Origin: Candidatus Zixiibacteriota bacterium
Lineage (GTDB): Bacteria > Zixibacteria > MSB-5A5 > GN15 > FEB-12
Reading direction: 5' to 3'
DNA length: 53,228 nt
Assembly: GCA_019038695.1 (NCBI GenBank)
Contig: JAHOYZ010000002.1
Location: forward strand, 1 to 53,228
Each line of letters begins with the position of its first letter. Within the stretch, counting starts at the first letter, position 1. Positions 16,007 through 26,395 of the stretch are shown piece by piece. The translations under genes were made by a program, and so were the position numbers. The notes below the pieces were generated by a model. It had not been told where the DNA came from. It ran no database searches and saw only the letters and a list, made by a program, of their open reading frames with translations.

Positions 16007-17761
16007 CTATGTCTTGATTTGTCTATTATTTTGTGCCGCTTCCAGATCGTAAAGACGATCCATCAGCGCGTTTGGTGACTCGGCCGCAAGTATTGATCTG
16101 GTCATATGACGCATAACGGTTGAGTCGATTGTTTTTATTGTCCGACAAACATCTACGATACGGTTGGGACTCATGGAGAGGGTATCAATTCCCATCCCTA
16201 TCAGAAGCGGTACGGCCAATATTTCTCCAGCCAACTCGCCACACACTGCTACCGGGACACCATCATCGTGACAGGCATCCACTACCATTCGAACCATGCT
16301 CAGCACAGCCGGATGGAGGGGGTTGTACAGACCGGCGACGCGGCGGTTCCCACGATCGGCAGCCAGGACATACTGGGTCAGGTCGTTGGTTCCAAGCGAA
16401 ACAAAATCTGCTCTCTTGATAAGTGTCGCAGCTGTCATCGCCGCCGAAGGAACCTCTATCATGATACCAATCTTTATGTCAGAGTCATGATCGATACCTT
16501 TGCGGCGCAACCCGAGCCTGACTTGAGAGATAAGCCTCCTGGCCCGGTCAATCTCAGAGCGATCTGATATCATCGGCAGCATAATCCTGAGATTGCGGCG
16601 CGTGGAGGCACGCAGTATGGCCCGTATCTGAGTCTTGAAAACGGTGCTCATATCCAGTAAAGCGCGAATGCCACGCCAGCCCAGAGCCGGATTGTCCTCA
16701 GTCGGCCAATTTGATTCTGGCGAAAGTTTGTCATATCCGAGGTCAAAAACGCGCAGTGTTACCGGCGCTGGTGCAAATTTCTGGGCAATGGCACTATAAT
16801 ACTGGTACTGTGTCTCCTCGTCTGGCATCTTGCGATGGGCCAAACAGAGAAACTCCGTCCGATACAAACCAACCGGAATCTGTTGTTCGGCCAGAAGGTC
16901 GTCGGCCGGTCCGGGTAAGCTCAGGTTGGCGGCGATGCCGATCTCACGACCGTCGGTGGTTACCGGAGGAAATACCTTGAGTTTTCTGATTCGTTTCAGA
17001 AGGGTTGGTCCCTGACGTTTGCGACGCCGCTGATATTCGCTCCATTCTTCACTGGTCGGAGAGACAATAATCTCGCCGGAAGTACCATCAACAATCAAAC
17101 GACAACTGTTGGGGATCGCTTTCAGGTCGTCTCGTGCCAATACGACCGGTAGGGTGAACGACCGAGCAATAAGGGCCATGTGCGAATCCGTGCCTCCTTC
17201 ACCGGCGACGAATCCTACGGCTTTCATCTCACGATATGCTATGATATCGTTGGGAGTAATAACCCGGCTGACAACGATTGTGTTGGGCGGGAGTTTCCTT
17301 AGCTTTGTTTCACTACCGCAAAGGTGCGAAAGTACTTTACTTGCAACCGCCTCGATATCGATAGCCATCTGACTCAAATAGTGATCGGATGATTGCTTCA
17401 ACGGGGCAGTGGCTTCGCTGATCGCCTGGTTGTATACAAATGCGGCATTACGTTTATCGGAGCGGATACGATTCTTGACTGATTTTAGGAATTCGTAGTC
17501 GCCAGCGATAAGCAATTGGGCATCAAAGATTTTCGCCACCGGGCCACCTGCCTTGCGCAGGGCCGATGCCCGCATCTGGCGTAGCTCTTCGATAGTTGCT
17601 TCGATGGCTTGGTCAAGAGCGTCGGTCTCGGCGGTTACTCGGGAGACTGGGACAGGTGTTTTTGTGACATGAAAATCACCCGGCAATACTACAAAGGATG
17701 TCCCCAGCACGATACCGCTGGAAATCGACACTCCTTCTATGACCTTTCTCTTGCCGCTCAT
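16007..17761 (-). CDS. ptsI: PTS phosphoenolpyruvate-protein phosphotransferase (enzyme I)
   Basis: The 584-residue length is normal for enzyme I, which takes phosphate from PEP and passes it to HPr. The phospho-histidine is H194 in 'EGGTDSHMALIARS' (family GGxTSHxAI), and the C-terminal catalytic cysteine is C507 in 'VCGELAGE'. 'SLGTNDLTQYVLAADR' marks the PEP-binding barrel. Domain order is HPr-binding helices, swivelling His domain, PEP-utilising barrel. It follows ptsH by 83 bases. No sugar-specific EII component is seen in the window, so the role may be regulatory or the EII genes lie elsewhere. Confidence 0.95.
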   Translation of the reverse strand: MSGKRKVIEGVSISSGIVLGTSFVVLPGDFHVTKTPVPVSRVTAETDALDQAIEATIEELRQMRASALRKAGGPVAKIFDAQLLIAGDYEFLKSVKNRIRSDKRNAAFVYNQAISEATAPLKQSSDHYLSQMAIDIEAVASKVLSHLCGSETKLRKLPPNTIVVSRVITPNDIIAYREMKAVGFVAGEGGTDSHMALIARSFTLPVVLARDDLKAIPNSCRLIVDGTSGEIIVSPTSEEWSEYQRRRKRQGPTLLKRIRKLKVFPPVTTDGREIGIAANLSLPGPADDLLAEQQIPVGLYRTEFLCLAHRKMPDEETQYQYYSAIAQKFAPAPVTLRVFDLGYDKLSPESNWPTEDNPALGWRGIRALLDMSTVFKTQIRAILRASTRRNLRIMLPMISDRSEIDRARRLISQVRLGLRRKGIDHDSDIKIGIMIEVPSAAMTAATLIKRADFVSLGTNDLTQYVLAADRGNRRVAGLYNPLHPAVLSMVRMVVDACHDDGVPVAVCGELAGEILAVPLLIGMGIDTLSMSPNRIVDVCRTIKTIDSTVMRHMTRSILAAESPNALMDRLYDLEAAQNNRQIKT

Positions 17762-17844
17762 ATCCTATCGCACTCCAAGCTTTCACTAACATTTTCACAG
17801 CCATGCAGTATAACCGAAGGGTCAAAAGAAAGGCAAGGGGAATA

Positions 17845-18114
17845 TCAGTCCATTTCGCCGAAGCCGGATGCGATCACATCTAAAATCGCTTGCATCGCTT
17901 CCTCTTCGTCAGGTCCATCGACTTCGATTATCAGCTCCGAGCCCAATTCGGCCGCGAGAGTCATAACCCCCATGATCGATTTGCCGTTGACTGAATGATG
18001 ATCTCTGGTCAGAAAAACGGTCGCTTCATACCGCGAGGCAGTGCTGACCAGAGCCGCTGAGGGGCGGGCGTGCAGACCAAGGCGATTAACAATGGTAGCA
18101 GTCTTCTTTAGCAT
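17845..18114 (-). CDS. ptsH: Phosphocarrier protein HPr
   Basis: An 89-residue HPr. The phosphorylated histidine is H15 in 'RLGLHARPSA', and S46 in 'NGKSIMGVMTL' is the site that HPr kinase modifies in Gram-positives and many other phyla. The conserved serine makes HprK-type control possible, though hprK is not in this window. The start overlaps the dprA stop by seven bases (ATGCTAA), so translation is coupled to dprA. Confidence 0.95.
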   Translation of the reverse strand: MLKKTATIVNRLGLHARPSAALVSTASRYEATVFLTRDHHSVNGKSIMGVMTLAAELGSELIIEVDGPDEEEAMQAILDVIASGFGEMD

Positions 18115-19223
18115 GCGAACTCTTCGGCCAGGACAAAGCGCTTTCCCGACAGTTCCCGAATGACTCCCTTCAGCTCCAACGCCAGAAGATATTGGGTTAT
18201 TTCTTCAATGGGTATCTGTGCCGTCCGGGAAATCTGGTCAATTTGAATAGGATCGGATGTAACCAACTCCATAATCCTGCGTTCGGGTTCGGTCAAGTCC
18301 GGCAGCGTCTTGAATTGTCGCGCCACTACTTCACCGCGCAGAGTTGGCAATTCGCTATAGATGTCATCCACGGAGGTGATCAAGGACGCGCCTTTCTTGA
18401 TGAGTTCGTTGGTTCCAATGCTGGTGCCTACTCCCGGTGAACCAGGGACAGCGAAAACCTCTCGGTTCTGCTCCAGCGCAAGGGTAGCCGTAATCAGGGC
18501 ACCGGATTTCCGTCCCGCCTCCACGACGACGACTCCTTCGGAGAAACCCGATATGATCCGGTTGCGCTCGGGAAAGTGAGCACGGTCAGGACGGGTACCT
18601 GGGAAGTACTCGGAGTAGGTGGCACCGGAGGTAGCAATATCCATAGCCAGCTGCTTGTTGGTGGTCGGGTATACATGATCCAACGAGCTCCCCCAGATTG
18701 CTACCGTACGCCCTCCGGCTTCGATTGCCCCCATGTGAGCAGCGGTGTCGATACCTTCAGCCATGCCCGAAATGATCACAATACCGTCGGCAGCCAGCCG
18801 TTTGGCGAAATTGAAGGCGAACAAACGTCCATTCTCGCTCGGATGGCGGGTACCGACAATTGCTATCATGTGGTCATCAGGTTTGGCCGGTAGACCCTTG
18901 CGAAACAGCAAAGGGGGTGCGGAAGCGATAGTGCTCAGGGCGTGTGGATAGGTATCATCATCTGGAAACAGTACCGACCATCCCAGGCGCTCTACCCGTT
19001 TTGCAATCTCGGCTGCCTTGCTTTCGTCAAATTGTGCCGCAATCACTTCCGCCAGTGAGCGGGATATTCCATTTACAGAGCAGAGATTGGTAAATGATGC
19101 CTTGCGCACCTCTGATACCGATCCGAAGACACGGATCAGTTTACCGAAACGCCCGCGTCCTACACCGGGAATCGACAGCAACCCAATGGTTTCGATTAGT
19201 CGTTGTTGCCGCTTACTGTCCAT
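18108..19223 (-). CDS. dprA: DNA-processing protein DprA
   Basis: The ATG at 19223 is preferred to a TTG one codon earlier. The 371-residue protein has an N-terminal helix-hairpin-helix/SAM-like part ('LLSIPGVGRGRFGKLI'), the Rossmann-like DprA core with 'IAIVGTRHPSENG' and 'ISGMAEGIDTAAH', and a C-terminal winged helix (about 300-371). DprA loads RecA on incoming single-stranded DNA in natural transformation. The 5' end overlaps obg by eleven bases and the 3' end overlaps ptsH by seven. Confidence 0.93.
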   Translation of the reverse strand: MDSKRQQRLIETIGLLSIPGVGRGRFGKLIRVFGSVSEVRKASFTNLCSVNGISRSLAEVIAAQFDESKAAEIAKRVERLGWSVLFPDDDTYPHALSTIASAPPLLFRKGLPAKPDDHMIAIVGTRHPSENGRLFAFNFAKRLAADGIVIISGMAEGIDTAAHMGAIEAGGRTVAIWGSSLDHVYPTTNKQLAMDIATSGATYSEYFPGTRPDRAHFPERNRIISGFSEGVVVVEAGRKSGALITATLALEQNREVFAVPGSPGVGTSIGTNELIKKGASLITSVDDIYSELPTLRGEVVARQFKTLPDLTEPERRIMELVTSDPIQIDQISRTAQIPIEEITQYLLALELKGVIRELSGKRFVLAEEFAC

Positions 19224-20190
19224 CAAGGGCTCGCTCTATCGTTTGAAGAAACCGGTCGGCTCCCTTTCGTGCAACGGCCGATAATGGAATATAGTCATTC
19301 GGCCACTCGTTGCAAATCTCTTTTAGGTCCTCGTCGCTGACTGTATCCGATTTTGTGATAACGACTATCGAAGGACGCCGGAGCAGGGCCGGGTCGAAAC
19401 TTCTCAGTTCCTGCTTGAGCAATTCAAGTGTTTCCTCGATAGATTCATCATTGATATCAATGATATATACAATGAGGCGTGTTCGCTGGATATGTTTGAG
19501 AAACTGATGCCCCAATCCTTTTCCATCAGATGCCCCTTCGATCAATCCCGGAATATCAGCCATCACAAACGACTTGAACTCGCGCAACCTGACAATGCCA
19601 AGATTGGGTACCAGGGTTGTAAACGGATAATCGGCAATCTTAGGACGGGCCGCCGAAAAAGAAGCGAGAATCGTAGACTTACCAGCGTTGGGCAGTCCTA
19701 CCAGACCAACATCGGCCAACAGCTTGAGTTCCAATCCGAGATGGAACGCCTGACCCGGTTTGCCATTGGTCGCTTTACGCGGTGCCTGGTTGGTGGGTGA
19801 CTTGAAGTGGTCGTTGCCGAGACCGCCTTTGCCGCCTTTGGCCAGCACAACCTGCATTCCCGGTTCGTCGAGGTCAAGTATCAGCTCATCGGTTTCGAGA
19901 TTCTTGACGAGCGTCCCGACCGGCAATCTCAGTACGGTATGTTGTCCGGATTTGCCTGTTTTTAGTCCGCCCGATCCGGGTTTGCCGTTGATGGCTTTGT
20001 ACTTTCGCTTGTACCGGAAGTCGAGCAGGGTGGTCAATTGCGGATCGGCCACAACAACGATATCTCCCCCCCGACCACCATCACCCCCATCGGGACCACC
20101 CTTGGGGACAAACTTTTCGGTATGGAAAGAGACGCATCCATGACCGCCGTTGCCGGCTGCCACCTCAATTTTGACATAATCCACGAACAT
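19213..20190 (-). CDS. obgE: GTPase Obg/CgtA
   Basis: The 325-residue protein has the glycine-rich Obg fold at the N-terminus ('GGPDGGDGGRGGDIVVVAD') and a GTPase domain with G1 'GLPNAGKST', G3 'DIPGLIEGA' and G4 'TKSD'. Obg proteins act in late 50S assembly and stress signalling. The C-terminal extension found in some bacteria is absent. It heads the minus-strand run obg-dprA-ptsH-ptsI-isomerase and its stop lies inside the dprA start region. Confidence 0.95.
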   Translation of the reverse strand: MFVDYVKIEVAAGNGGHGCVSFHTEKFVPKGGPDGGDGGRGGDIVVVADPQLTTLLDFRYKRKYKAINGKPGSGGLKTGKSGQHTVLRLPVGTLVKNLETDELILDLDEPGMQVVLAKGGKGGLGNDHFKSPTNQAPRKATNGKPGQAFHLGLELKLLADVGLVGLPNAGKSTILASFSAARPKIADYPFTTLVPNLGIVRLREFKSFVMADIPGLIEGASDGKGLGHQFLKHIQRTRLIVYIIDINDESIEETLELLKQELRSFDPALLRRPSIVVITKSDTVSDEDLKEICNEWPNDYIPLSAVARKGADRFLQTIERALDGQ

Positions 20191-20320
20191 GTCGCAATAT
20201 CTGGCTATGTTGATGCAAAGTCAATTTCAGAGTGCGCTGGTTTGTGCTTGCGTACAAGCCCTGAAAGCCCTGGTTGCTTGCTTGCAACCTGACCGGCGGG
20301 CGGGATGTTTACCAATATTC

Positions 20321-20356
20321 AAACATAGAAAACAGCCACTCATGTTACAGAGTGGC
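20321..20356 (-). terminator. Terminator after enolase
   Basis: The minus strand shows GCCACTC, an eight-base loop, GAGTGGC (arms 20350-20356 and 20335-20341), then TGTTTTC. It is 53 bases past the enolase stop. Confidence 0.7.
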
Positions 20357-20409
20357 CATTTCAATCCAACCCAATTTTCACGGTCGAAAATATCGATACC
20401 GGTTGCCTT

Positions 20410-21735
<1,326 letters not shown>

Positions 21736-22006
21736 TCATATTCTTGGGCCGAAGCTATCAGGCGTCGTTTGAGGAATCAAGTTTGAAACCGACTCTGCCT
21801 GATTTTGTCTTCTCTTCCAAAACAGGAAAGGAGAATTTGTCCAAAAAAGTATGGGGTACAACCCATACGTTCGACACAAACGTTGAACCTTATGTTGGTG
21901 ATAGACTGCCACTTACGCTGCCGGCACATAATTTGATACTGTTCTGGTTAAGAGGACAACATCCTCGCACGACATCAGGTCAGCGGATTAAAACAGGCTG
22001 ACTTTG

Positions 22007-22031
22007 GGCCGGCTCTGTCCGGCCTTTTTTT
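22007..22031 (+). terminator. Strong plus-strand terminator with no obvious gene
   Basis: GGCCGG, loop CTCTGT, CCGGCC, then seven T residues. It implies a plus-strand transcript starting somewhere between the enolase promoter and 22000. No gene that it would serve is recognised. Confidence 0.7.
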
Positions 22032-22081
22032 ATGCTTATCTTAACACCTCTGCCTGTTTGCTTGCGGCTTTCCCATCGAGT

Positions 22082-22186
22082 GCCCGGCTCAATCATGCTA
22101 ACACTATTCCTTGTTACGTTTCATGGGTGCCCTTTCATAGGTGTTTGGGCCGGATCTCATGGGCGGCAGACGCCCTCGTCTGCCGC
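22082..22186. repeat. Composite palindromic repeat (families C and B)
   Basis: Family C half GCCCGGCTCAA (22082-22092) and half TTTGGGCCGG (22144-22153) are separated by an insert of about 50 bases. Nine bases further is a perfect 10-bp-stem palindrome GCGGCAGACG-CCCT-CGTCTGCCGC (22163-22186), family B. The same C-then-B order occurs, inverted, at 50821-50875; B alone is at 24782-24797. Confidence 0.65.
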
Positions 22187-22521
22187 TACATAATTCATAA
22201 TTAGGTGCTTGGCTCAAAATGGCTTTGTTTGGTAATATGCGTTTTGTGTTATGGTGTAACTCCCTGGCATTGGGTGCGTAAGACGAATTTGCTTATAGTT
22301 TCAAGCGGTGAAATTGTAGTGAATATGGGGCACTTTTCGTATTGCTTTTGGATATGAATTGGTTTTTGTCTGTTTGGTGCTTGTGTCATACCGAAGGGGA
22401 TGGGGAAAGAAACAAGGGTGAAGCTGTAGGGGAAGTGTGGACAGGCAAGCCTGTTTTTTCAGTGATAACCTACATCCTAGGTGTTTATGCCGATCCCAAT
22501 GTAGGAGGTGAAGTATCTAGA

Positions 22522-23877
22522 TTACTTGTTCTTCCGTTCATCCCCCACCAATAGTTCAACTTCCTCCTGAATAACCCTTCGACACATCCTCTGCAGATGA
22601 GTGAATAATTCTCGTTCGCGCATATTCAGGTTGCTCTTGCCGGAATGCACAATTTTAGACCGAACATCGTAGATATCCTTAAACATAACCTGAATATCCT
22701 CTCGCTGCTGGTGAGTTTTGCTAATCAGGTAGGCGCAGCGATTCCTTAGCAGGGCACCGAGGCCCGTTGCTTCGGAATCTGTTTTGCTGCCGAGTAGAAT
22801 TTCCAGTACTACCATAGCCTGTACGAATGATAGTAGTTCGTTAGTCCCGCCCAAACTATCAAAGAGCCACTGGCTCGCCAGCAAGAGCTTCCGAGCTCTT
22901 TCCGGGTTCTCAAATGCGCATTTTATTTTGTCTAACCTCCCCTTTACCCATTCGACCCATTTGCTGTCAAGTTGTTCATCTTCACCAGCATATCGAAAAC
23001 ACAAGTCACGATAAGTATCCGATACGGTCGCCTCCAGTACACCGCTCCGATCCATTACCCATATGCCAGTTTCAGAATGATGAATAGTATACCGTAATTT
23101 GGTTGGAGCAAGTCGATAGGTATGTTTCACCTCGAACAACTGCAAGGCAATCCCCATTCCACAGAAAGCCTTCAACAGAGAGGTAGCCCTAGAGATCGCT
23201 CCAGTCGTCAGGAATGATCCCATGAAACCATCTACACTTACTTGAATATAGGTAGATGATTGATCCCACTTTCGGGGACCTGTCCCAGGGATGCCAACAA
23301 GGTCACCAAGGGACGGAGCATCGTTTGTCCCTACATCATCGCCGAGGGGAAAATCTCTCTCAAAGGTGTCATCCGGGCTTACTAATCGGACAGAATCTCC
23401 GAGCGAATACTCCTTTAATGTACGCGCAAAGAAATCACCAAAACGATTATCGAACTTTATCGTCAGACAATAATCCCAAGGTAATGACTCAAAATCGGAG
23501 ACCAACCGTTGTGCGATTGCTGTGAGATCTTCATATCCCTTTAGCTCTTGTAGCAATAACGATAGTGAGCTCGAGTCGTATTCTTGGGTCTTGGCAAGCC
23601 GCTCTGATAGATGATTATAGAGAAAACTGAAGAGAGGTGTCTCACCCACGTATTCTTCCAACACCCTTGTCAAGTCGCCGCTCTTAGGCATTATTGACTC
23701 AGCCCGAATCAAAGTTACGGCAGACTCCCAGTCAAGAAACACCCGATTCTTAACTTTCACCTGTGCGAGCAAATCTGCTATCTTCTCTGAAAGTCGCTTT
23801 ACGCAATCTCTATGTAGACCAAGACTCATCGTTTTCTGCCCCTGTAATATGCGACCGACACTATTTCTTTTAGTCAT
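22522..23877 (-). CDS. ApeA-like HEPN-domain protein
   Basis: The ~451-residue protein has no recognised N-terminal domain, but its last ~130 residues resemble the Apea-like HEPN family. After 'FVQAMVVLEILLGS' comes a helical block ending with 'DVRSKIVHSG', which carries the R-x4-H motif of HEPN ribonucleases, then 'LQRMCRRVIQEEVELL'. HEPN proteins of this type include anti-phage ApeA, which cleaves tRNA or shuts translation on infection. Starts are unsure: ATG at 23877, TTG at 23886 or ATG at 23829; none has a strong ribosome site. It stands alone in a repeat-rich patch between enolase and CYTH genes, which suggests acquisition. Defence is inferred, not shown. Confidence 0.6.
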   Translation of the reverse strand: MTKRNSVGRILQGQKTMSLGLHRDCVKRLSEKIADLLAQVKVKNRVFLDWESAVTLIRAESIMPKSGDLTRVLEEYVGETPLFSFLYNHLSERLAKTQEYDSSSLSLLLQELKGYEDLTAIAQRLVSDFESLPWDYCLTIKFDNRFGDFFARTLKEYSLGDSVRLVSPDDTFERDFPLGDDVGTNDAPSLGDLVGIPGTGPRKWDQSSTYIQVSVDGFMGSFLTTGAISRATSLLKAFCGMGIALQLFEVKHTYRLAPTKLRYTIHHSETGIWVMDRSGVLEATVSDTYRDLCFRYAGEDEQLDSKWVEWVKGRLDKIKCAFENPERARKLLLASQWLFDSLGGTNELLSFVQAMVVLEILLGSKTDSEATGLGALLRNRCAYLISKTHQQREDIQVMFKDIYDVRSKIVHSGKSNLNMRERELFTHLQRMCRRVIQEEVELLVGDERKNK

Positions 23878-23880
23878 GTG

Positions 23881-23948
23881 GGTCAAGCCGCCTGTCCACT
23901 TGACATTGACAACATCGTCGAGATAATCAAGAGGCAGGCCGCTTGACC
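23881..23948. repeat. Imperfect inverted repeat, family D
   Basis: Arms 23881-23903 and 23927-23948 share GGTCAAGC.GCCTG..CTTGA in opposite orientation around a 23-base centre. It abuts the 5' end of the HEPN gene. The sequence is loosely like the GTCAGGAGG palindrome at 49502-49524. Confidence 0.55.
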
Positions 23949-23990
23949 TACAAAATTCTATTCATCAAGACAGTCTATATGCTCACTGAT

Positions 23991-24008
23991 CCCACAGCAA
24001 GCTGTGGG
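23991..24008. repeat. Palindromic repeat, family E (CCCACAGC-AA-GCTGTGGG)
   Basis: A perfect 8-bp stem. With its flanks (GATCCCAC...GTGGGCCACC) it matches copies at 49545-49562, in the opposite orientation, and 50108-50125. It lies between the HEPN and CYTH genes. Confidence 0.65.
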
Positions 24009-24024
24009 CCACCAACACCCCCTG

Positions 24025-24663
24025 CTAAAACTCCCCCACCCTTTTCAGCGCCCTGGCGAATTTGGAGGTGGTCTGGTGTGTAAACGGAATCGACAAAGAA
24101 GAAAACATGCGGCGGAGATCATTGAGCACACCATCAAGGCGGTCTTCATCCGGTAACTCGACCTCAAGTTCATAACCTACCGAACCATCAGAATAAGTCG
24201 TAGTGTCTACTTCAAGCGTGTACGTATGATCACCCAACTGGAACTCTTTACGCTGACGATGATTCTCAAACCGTACCAGTCGAGCCAGGCTGATCTGTCC
24301 GAATTTCTCTTTGACATAAACAATCGGAGCAATATCGAGATCAAGGATGTCGTGTTTGAGAGCTATCACATCGCCGGCAATTTCAAACGGAATCGACGCT
24401 TCTATTTCATCCCTGATCGCGACTTTGTCCGACCCTGAATTGTCACCTTTGAGTGTGACCAGCCCGGTCTGGGCTTCGGTCCGTACTCGCAACGCCCAAC
24501 CACTGCCCGACAAGACACCATCTTCGGTATCAAAGAAGCAGTTGACCTGACGCACCTCATTGTCCAACTGCCCGATAAACCCGACGAATTTCAGGTAATT
24601 GGTGAACGATTCGAGATCGAGTTTGACCTCAATCTCCCGTTGTAATTGATTCTTCGAATTCAT
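24025..24663 (-). CDS. CYTH-domain (triphosphate tunnel) protein
   Basis: The ATG at 24663 is used; a GTG three codons earlier is possible. The ~212-residue protein starts with the CYTH signature 'REIEVKLDL' (ExExK) and shows the alternating charged strands of the triphosphate tunnel: 'CFFDTEDGVLSGSGWALRVR', 'LVTLKGD', 'YELEVELPDED'. CYTH enzymes include class IV adenylate cyclase, thiamine triphosphatase and inorganic triphosphatase, and need a divalent metal. No neighbour fixes the substrate. It lies 199 bases after the RNase G stop, with repeats between, so it may be separately transcribed. Confidence 0.82.
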   Translation of the reverse strand: MNSKNQLQREIEVKLDLESFTNYLKFVGFIGQLDNEVRQVNCFFDTEDGVLSGSGWALRVRTEAQTGLVTLKGDNSGSDKVAIRDEIEASIPFEIAGDVIALKHDILDLDIAPIVYVKEKFGQISLARLVRFENHRQRKEFQLGDHTYTLEVDTTTYSDGSVGYELEVELPDEDRLDGVLNDLRRMFSSLSIPFTHQTTSKFARALKRVGEF

Positions 24664-24746
24664 CCCAGTCACAATATAGCAACATTCGGGGTCGAAACGC
24701 CACTCTTTTGTGGGGGCAAGGGTCTCTTTTTTGCTTTATGCGAAGG

Positions 24747-24855
24747 ACGCCGTAGCGTGGAGTGACCGGGAACAAATGGGGCAGACGAGGGCGTCTGACG
24801 CCCACTGAAACGCCGTAGCGTGGAAATACCGGGAGCAGCGTGAGCCACTCCCGGT
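24747..24855. repeat. Composite repeat: 28-bp direct repeats around a family B palindrome
   Basis: Two copies of ACGCCGTAGCGTGGA, three variable bases, ACCGGGA (24747-24774 and 24810-24837) enclose CAGACG-AGGG-CGTCTG (24782-24797). The second direct copy runs into another palindrome, ACCGGGAG/CTCCCGGT (24828-24855), eight bases past the RNase G stop. Confidence 0.65.
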
Positions 24856-24862
24856 GTGATAC

Positions 24863-26395
24863 TTAGCTGAGGTATTCTTCCGTGATATTCTGATTTGTTT
24901 CCGCGTCGAAAACACGGTATTCCTGGACCGGGATAGTGGTATCGCGCACGACATTGATCTTGAATTTGTTTATTTTCATAACGCGCTCGATACGATTGGT
25001 GCCGTTGTCAACCATTGCCTCGGCCAGATGCGGACTGACGACGAGGTTGAAACGATGGTATTTGGCCCCAGCTTTTGCTCGCAGGAACCAGCGTTCGATC
25101 TTGGTCGCCAGGGTTTCTTTCGAGACAATACGCCCCCGACCACCACAAGTAGGACAGGGATCGGAGAGAGCCTGCATATGCGAAGGGCGTACACGTTCCC
25201 GAGTCATTTCTACCAGCCCGAATTCGGTAACCGGGTTTATCGCACCCTTGGCTCGATCCGGCTGGAAGTACTTCTGGAATTCTTCGTGTAGCTTGCGCCG
25301 GTTCTCCCGACTATACATATCAATGAAATCACAGACAATCAAACCTCCAATGTCGCGCAGACGAATCTGACGCGCGATCTCTCGGGCGGCGTCGATATTG
25401 GTCTGAAAAATCGTCGTCTCCTGGTCTCTACCACCCGTGTAGCGACCGGTATTGACGTCAATAGTTACCATCGCCTCAGTCTGGTCAATAATCAGATATG
25501 CTCCGCGTTTGATCCAGACTTTATTGTCCATCATGCGGTCGATCTCGGTTTCCAGATCGTACATATCAAACAGCGGCTGAGCACCTTTGTATAACTCAAC
25601 CCTGTCCTTGAGATGGGGCATTACCTGGCGGGTGAAGCTGATGACTCTTTTGTAATCCGCTTTGTTGTCGATCAGAACACGCTCGACGTCGTCGGTGAAC
25701 ACATCGCGTATCATCGATACCACAATATCGGCTTCTTTATGGATCAGAGCGGGAGCGGAAGAACTATCGGCTTTTTTCTTGAGCTTGGCCCAGAGCTTAA
25801 GACCGCGCTTGATATCAGCCCGTAATTCACGCTCCTCCTTGCCCTCAGCTTCAGTGCGGATAATCAGGCCAAATCCTTCCGGTCTGTCCGGCGCGGCAGC
25901 TTTTTTCAGCCGACGGCGTTCACCCCAGTTGGTGATTTTCTTGGACATTCGGATATGGTCATCATTCGGCACCAGGACGGTATAGCGACCGGGAATAGAT
26001 ATCTCCGATGTAATCCGGGGGCCTTTGGTGGAGATTGGTTCTTTTATGACCTGAACCAGAAGCTCCTGGTTTCTCTTCAGGACAGCTTCGATTCGCTCCC
26101 GTTTGCGTTTGCGCACGATTTCGGCAGGAGCCTCTTCTTCACCGTCAGGATCGTAGGAAGAACCGTAGTCTTTGCCTATGTCGGACGAGTGAAGGTAAGC
26201 CGCTCTTGGCAGTCCGATATCGACAAAGGCGGCGCCCATTCCGGGCAGAACGGTTTTGATAATGCCTTTGTAAATATCACCGACCATACGGTCGCTGTCT
26301 GGGCGTTCAACTTGTAACTCAACCAGGAGGTCATCCTCGATCATGGCGACTCGTCGCTCATAGTCGGTTGAGTTGATTAGAATCTCTTTTTTCAT
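24863..26395 (-). CDS. rng: Ribonuclease G/E family
   Basis: The ATG at 26395 overlaps the fmt stop (ATGA) and is chosen over an upstream frame. The 510-residue protein has an S1 domain ('GDIYKGIIKTVLPGMGAAF'), the RNase E/G catalytic core with metal aspartates in 'TIDVNTGRYTG' and 'GLIVCDFIDMYS', and a zinc-link-like 'CPTCGGRGRI'. It lacks the long C-terminal scaffold of RNase E, so RNase G is the better name. The enzyme processes 16S rRNA 5' ends and decays mRNA. Cotranscription with fmt and def groups RNA processing with translation initiation. Confidence 0.92.
   Translation of the reverse strand: MKKEILINSTDYERRVAMIEDDLLVELQVERPDSDRMVGDIYKGIIKTVLPGMGAAFVDIGLPRAAYLHSSDIGKDYGSSYDPDGEEEAPAEIVRKRKRERIEAVLKRNQELLVQVIKEPISTKGPRITSEISIPGRYTVLVPNDDHIRMSKKITNWGERRRLKKAAAPDRPEGFGLIIRTEAEGKEERELRADIKRGLKLWAKLKKKADSSSAPALIHKEADIVVSMIRDVFTDDVERVLIDNKADYKRVISFTRQVMPHLKDRVELYKGAQPLFDMYDLETEIDRMMDNKVWIKRGAYLIIDQTEAMVTIDVNTGRYTGGRDQETTIFQTNIDAAREIARQIRLRDIGGLIVCDFIDMYSRENRRKLHEEFQKYFQPDRAKGAINPVTEFGLVEMTRERVRPSHMQALSDPCPTCGGRGRIVSKETLATKIERWFLRAKAGAKYHRFNLVVSPHLAEAMVDNGTNRIERVMKINKFKINVVRDTTIPVQEYRVFDAETNQNITEEYLS

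Noticed and set aside
21744-22001. 85-codon plus-strand frame before a terminator
   Set aside because: No family resemblance, weak TTG start and no ribosome site; kept only as a possible transcript.
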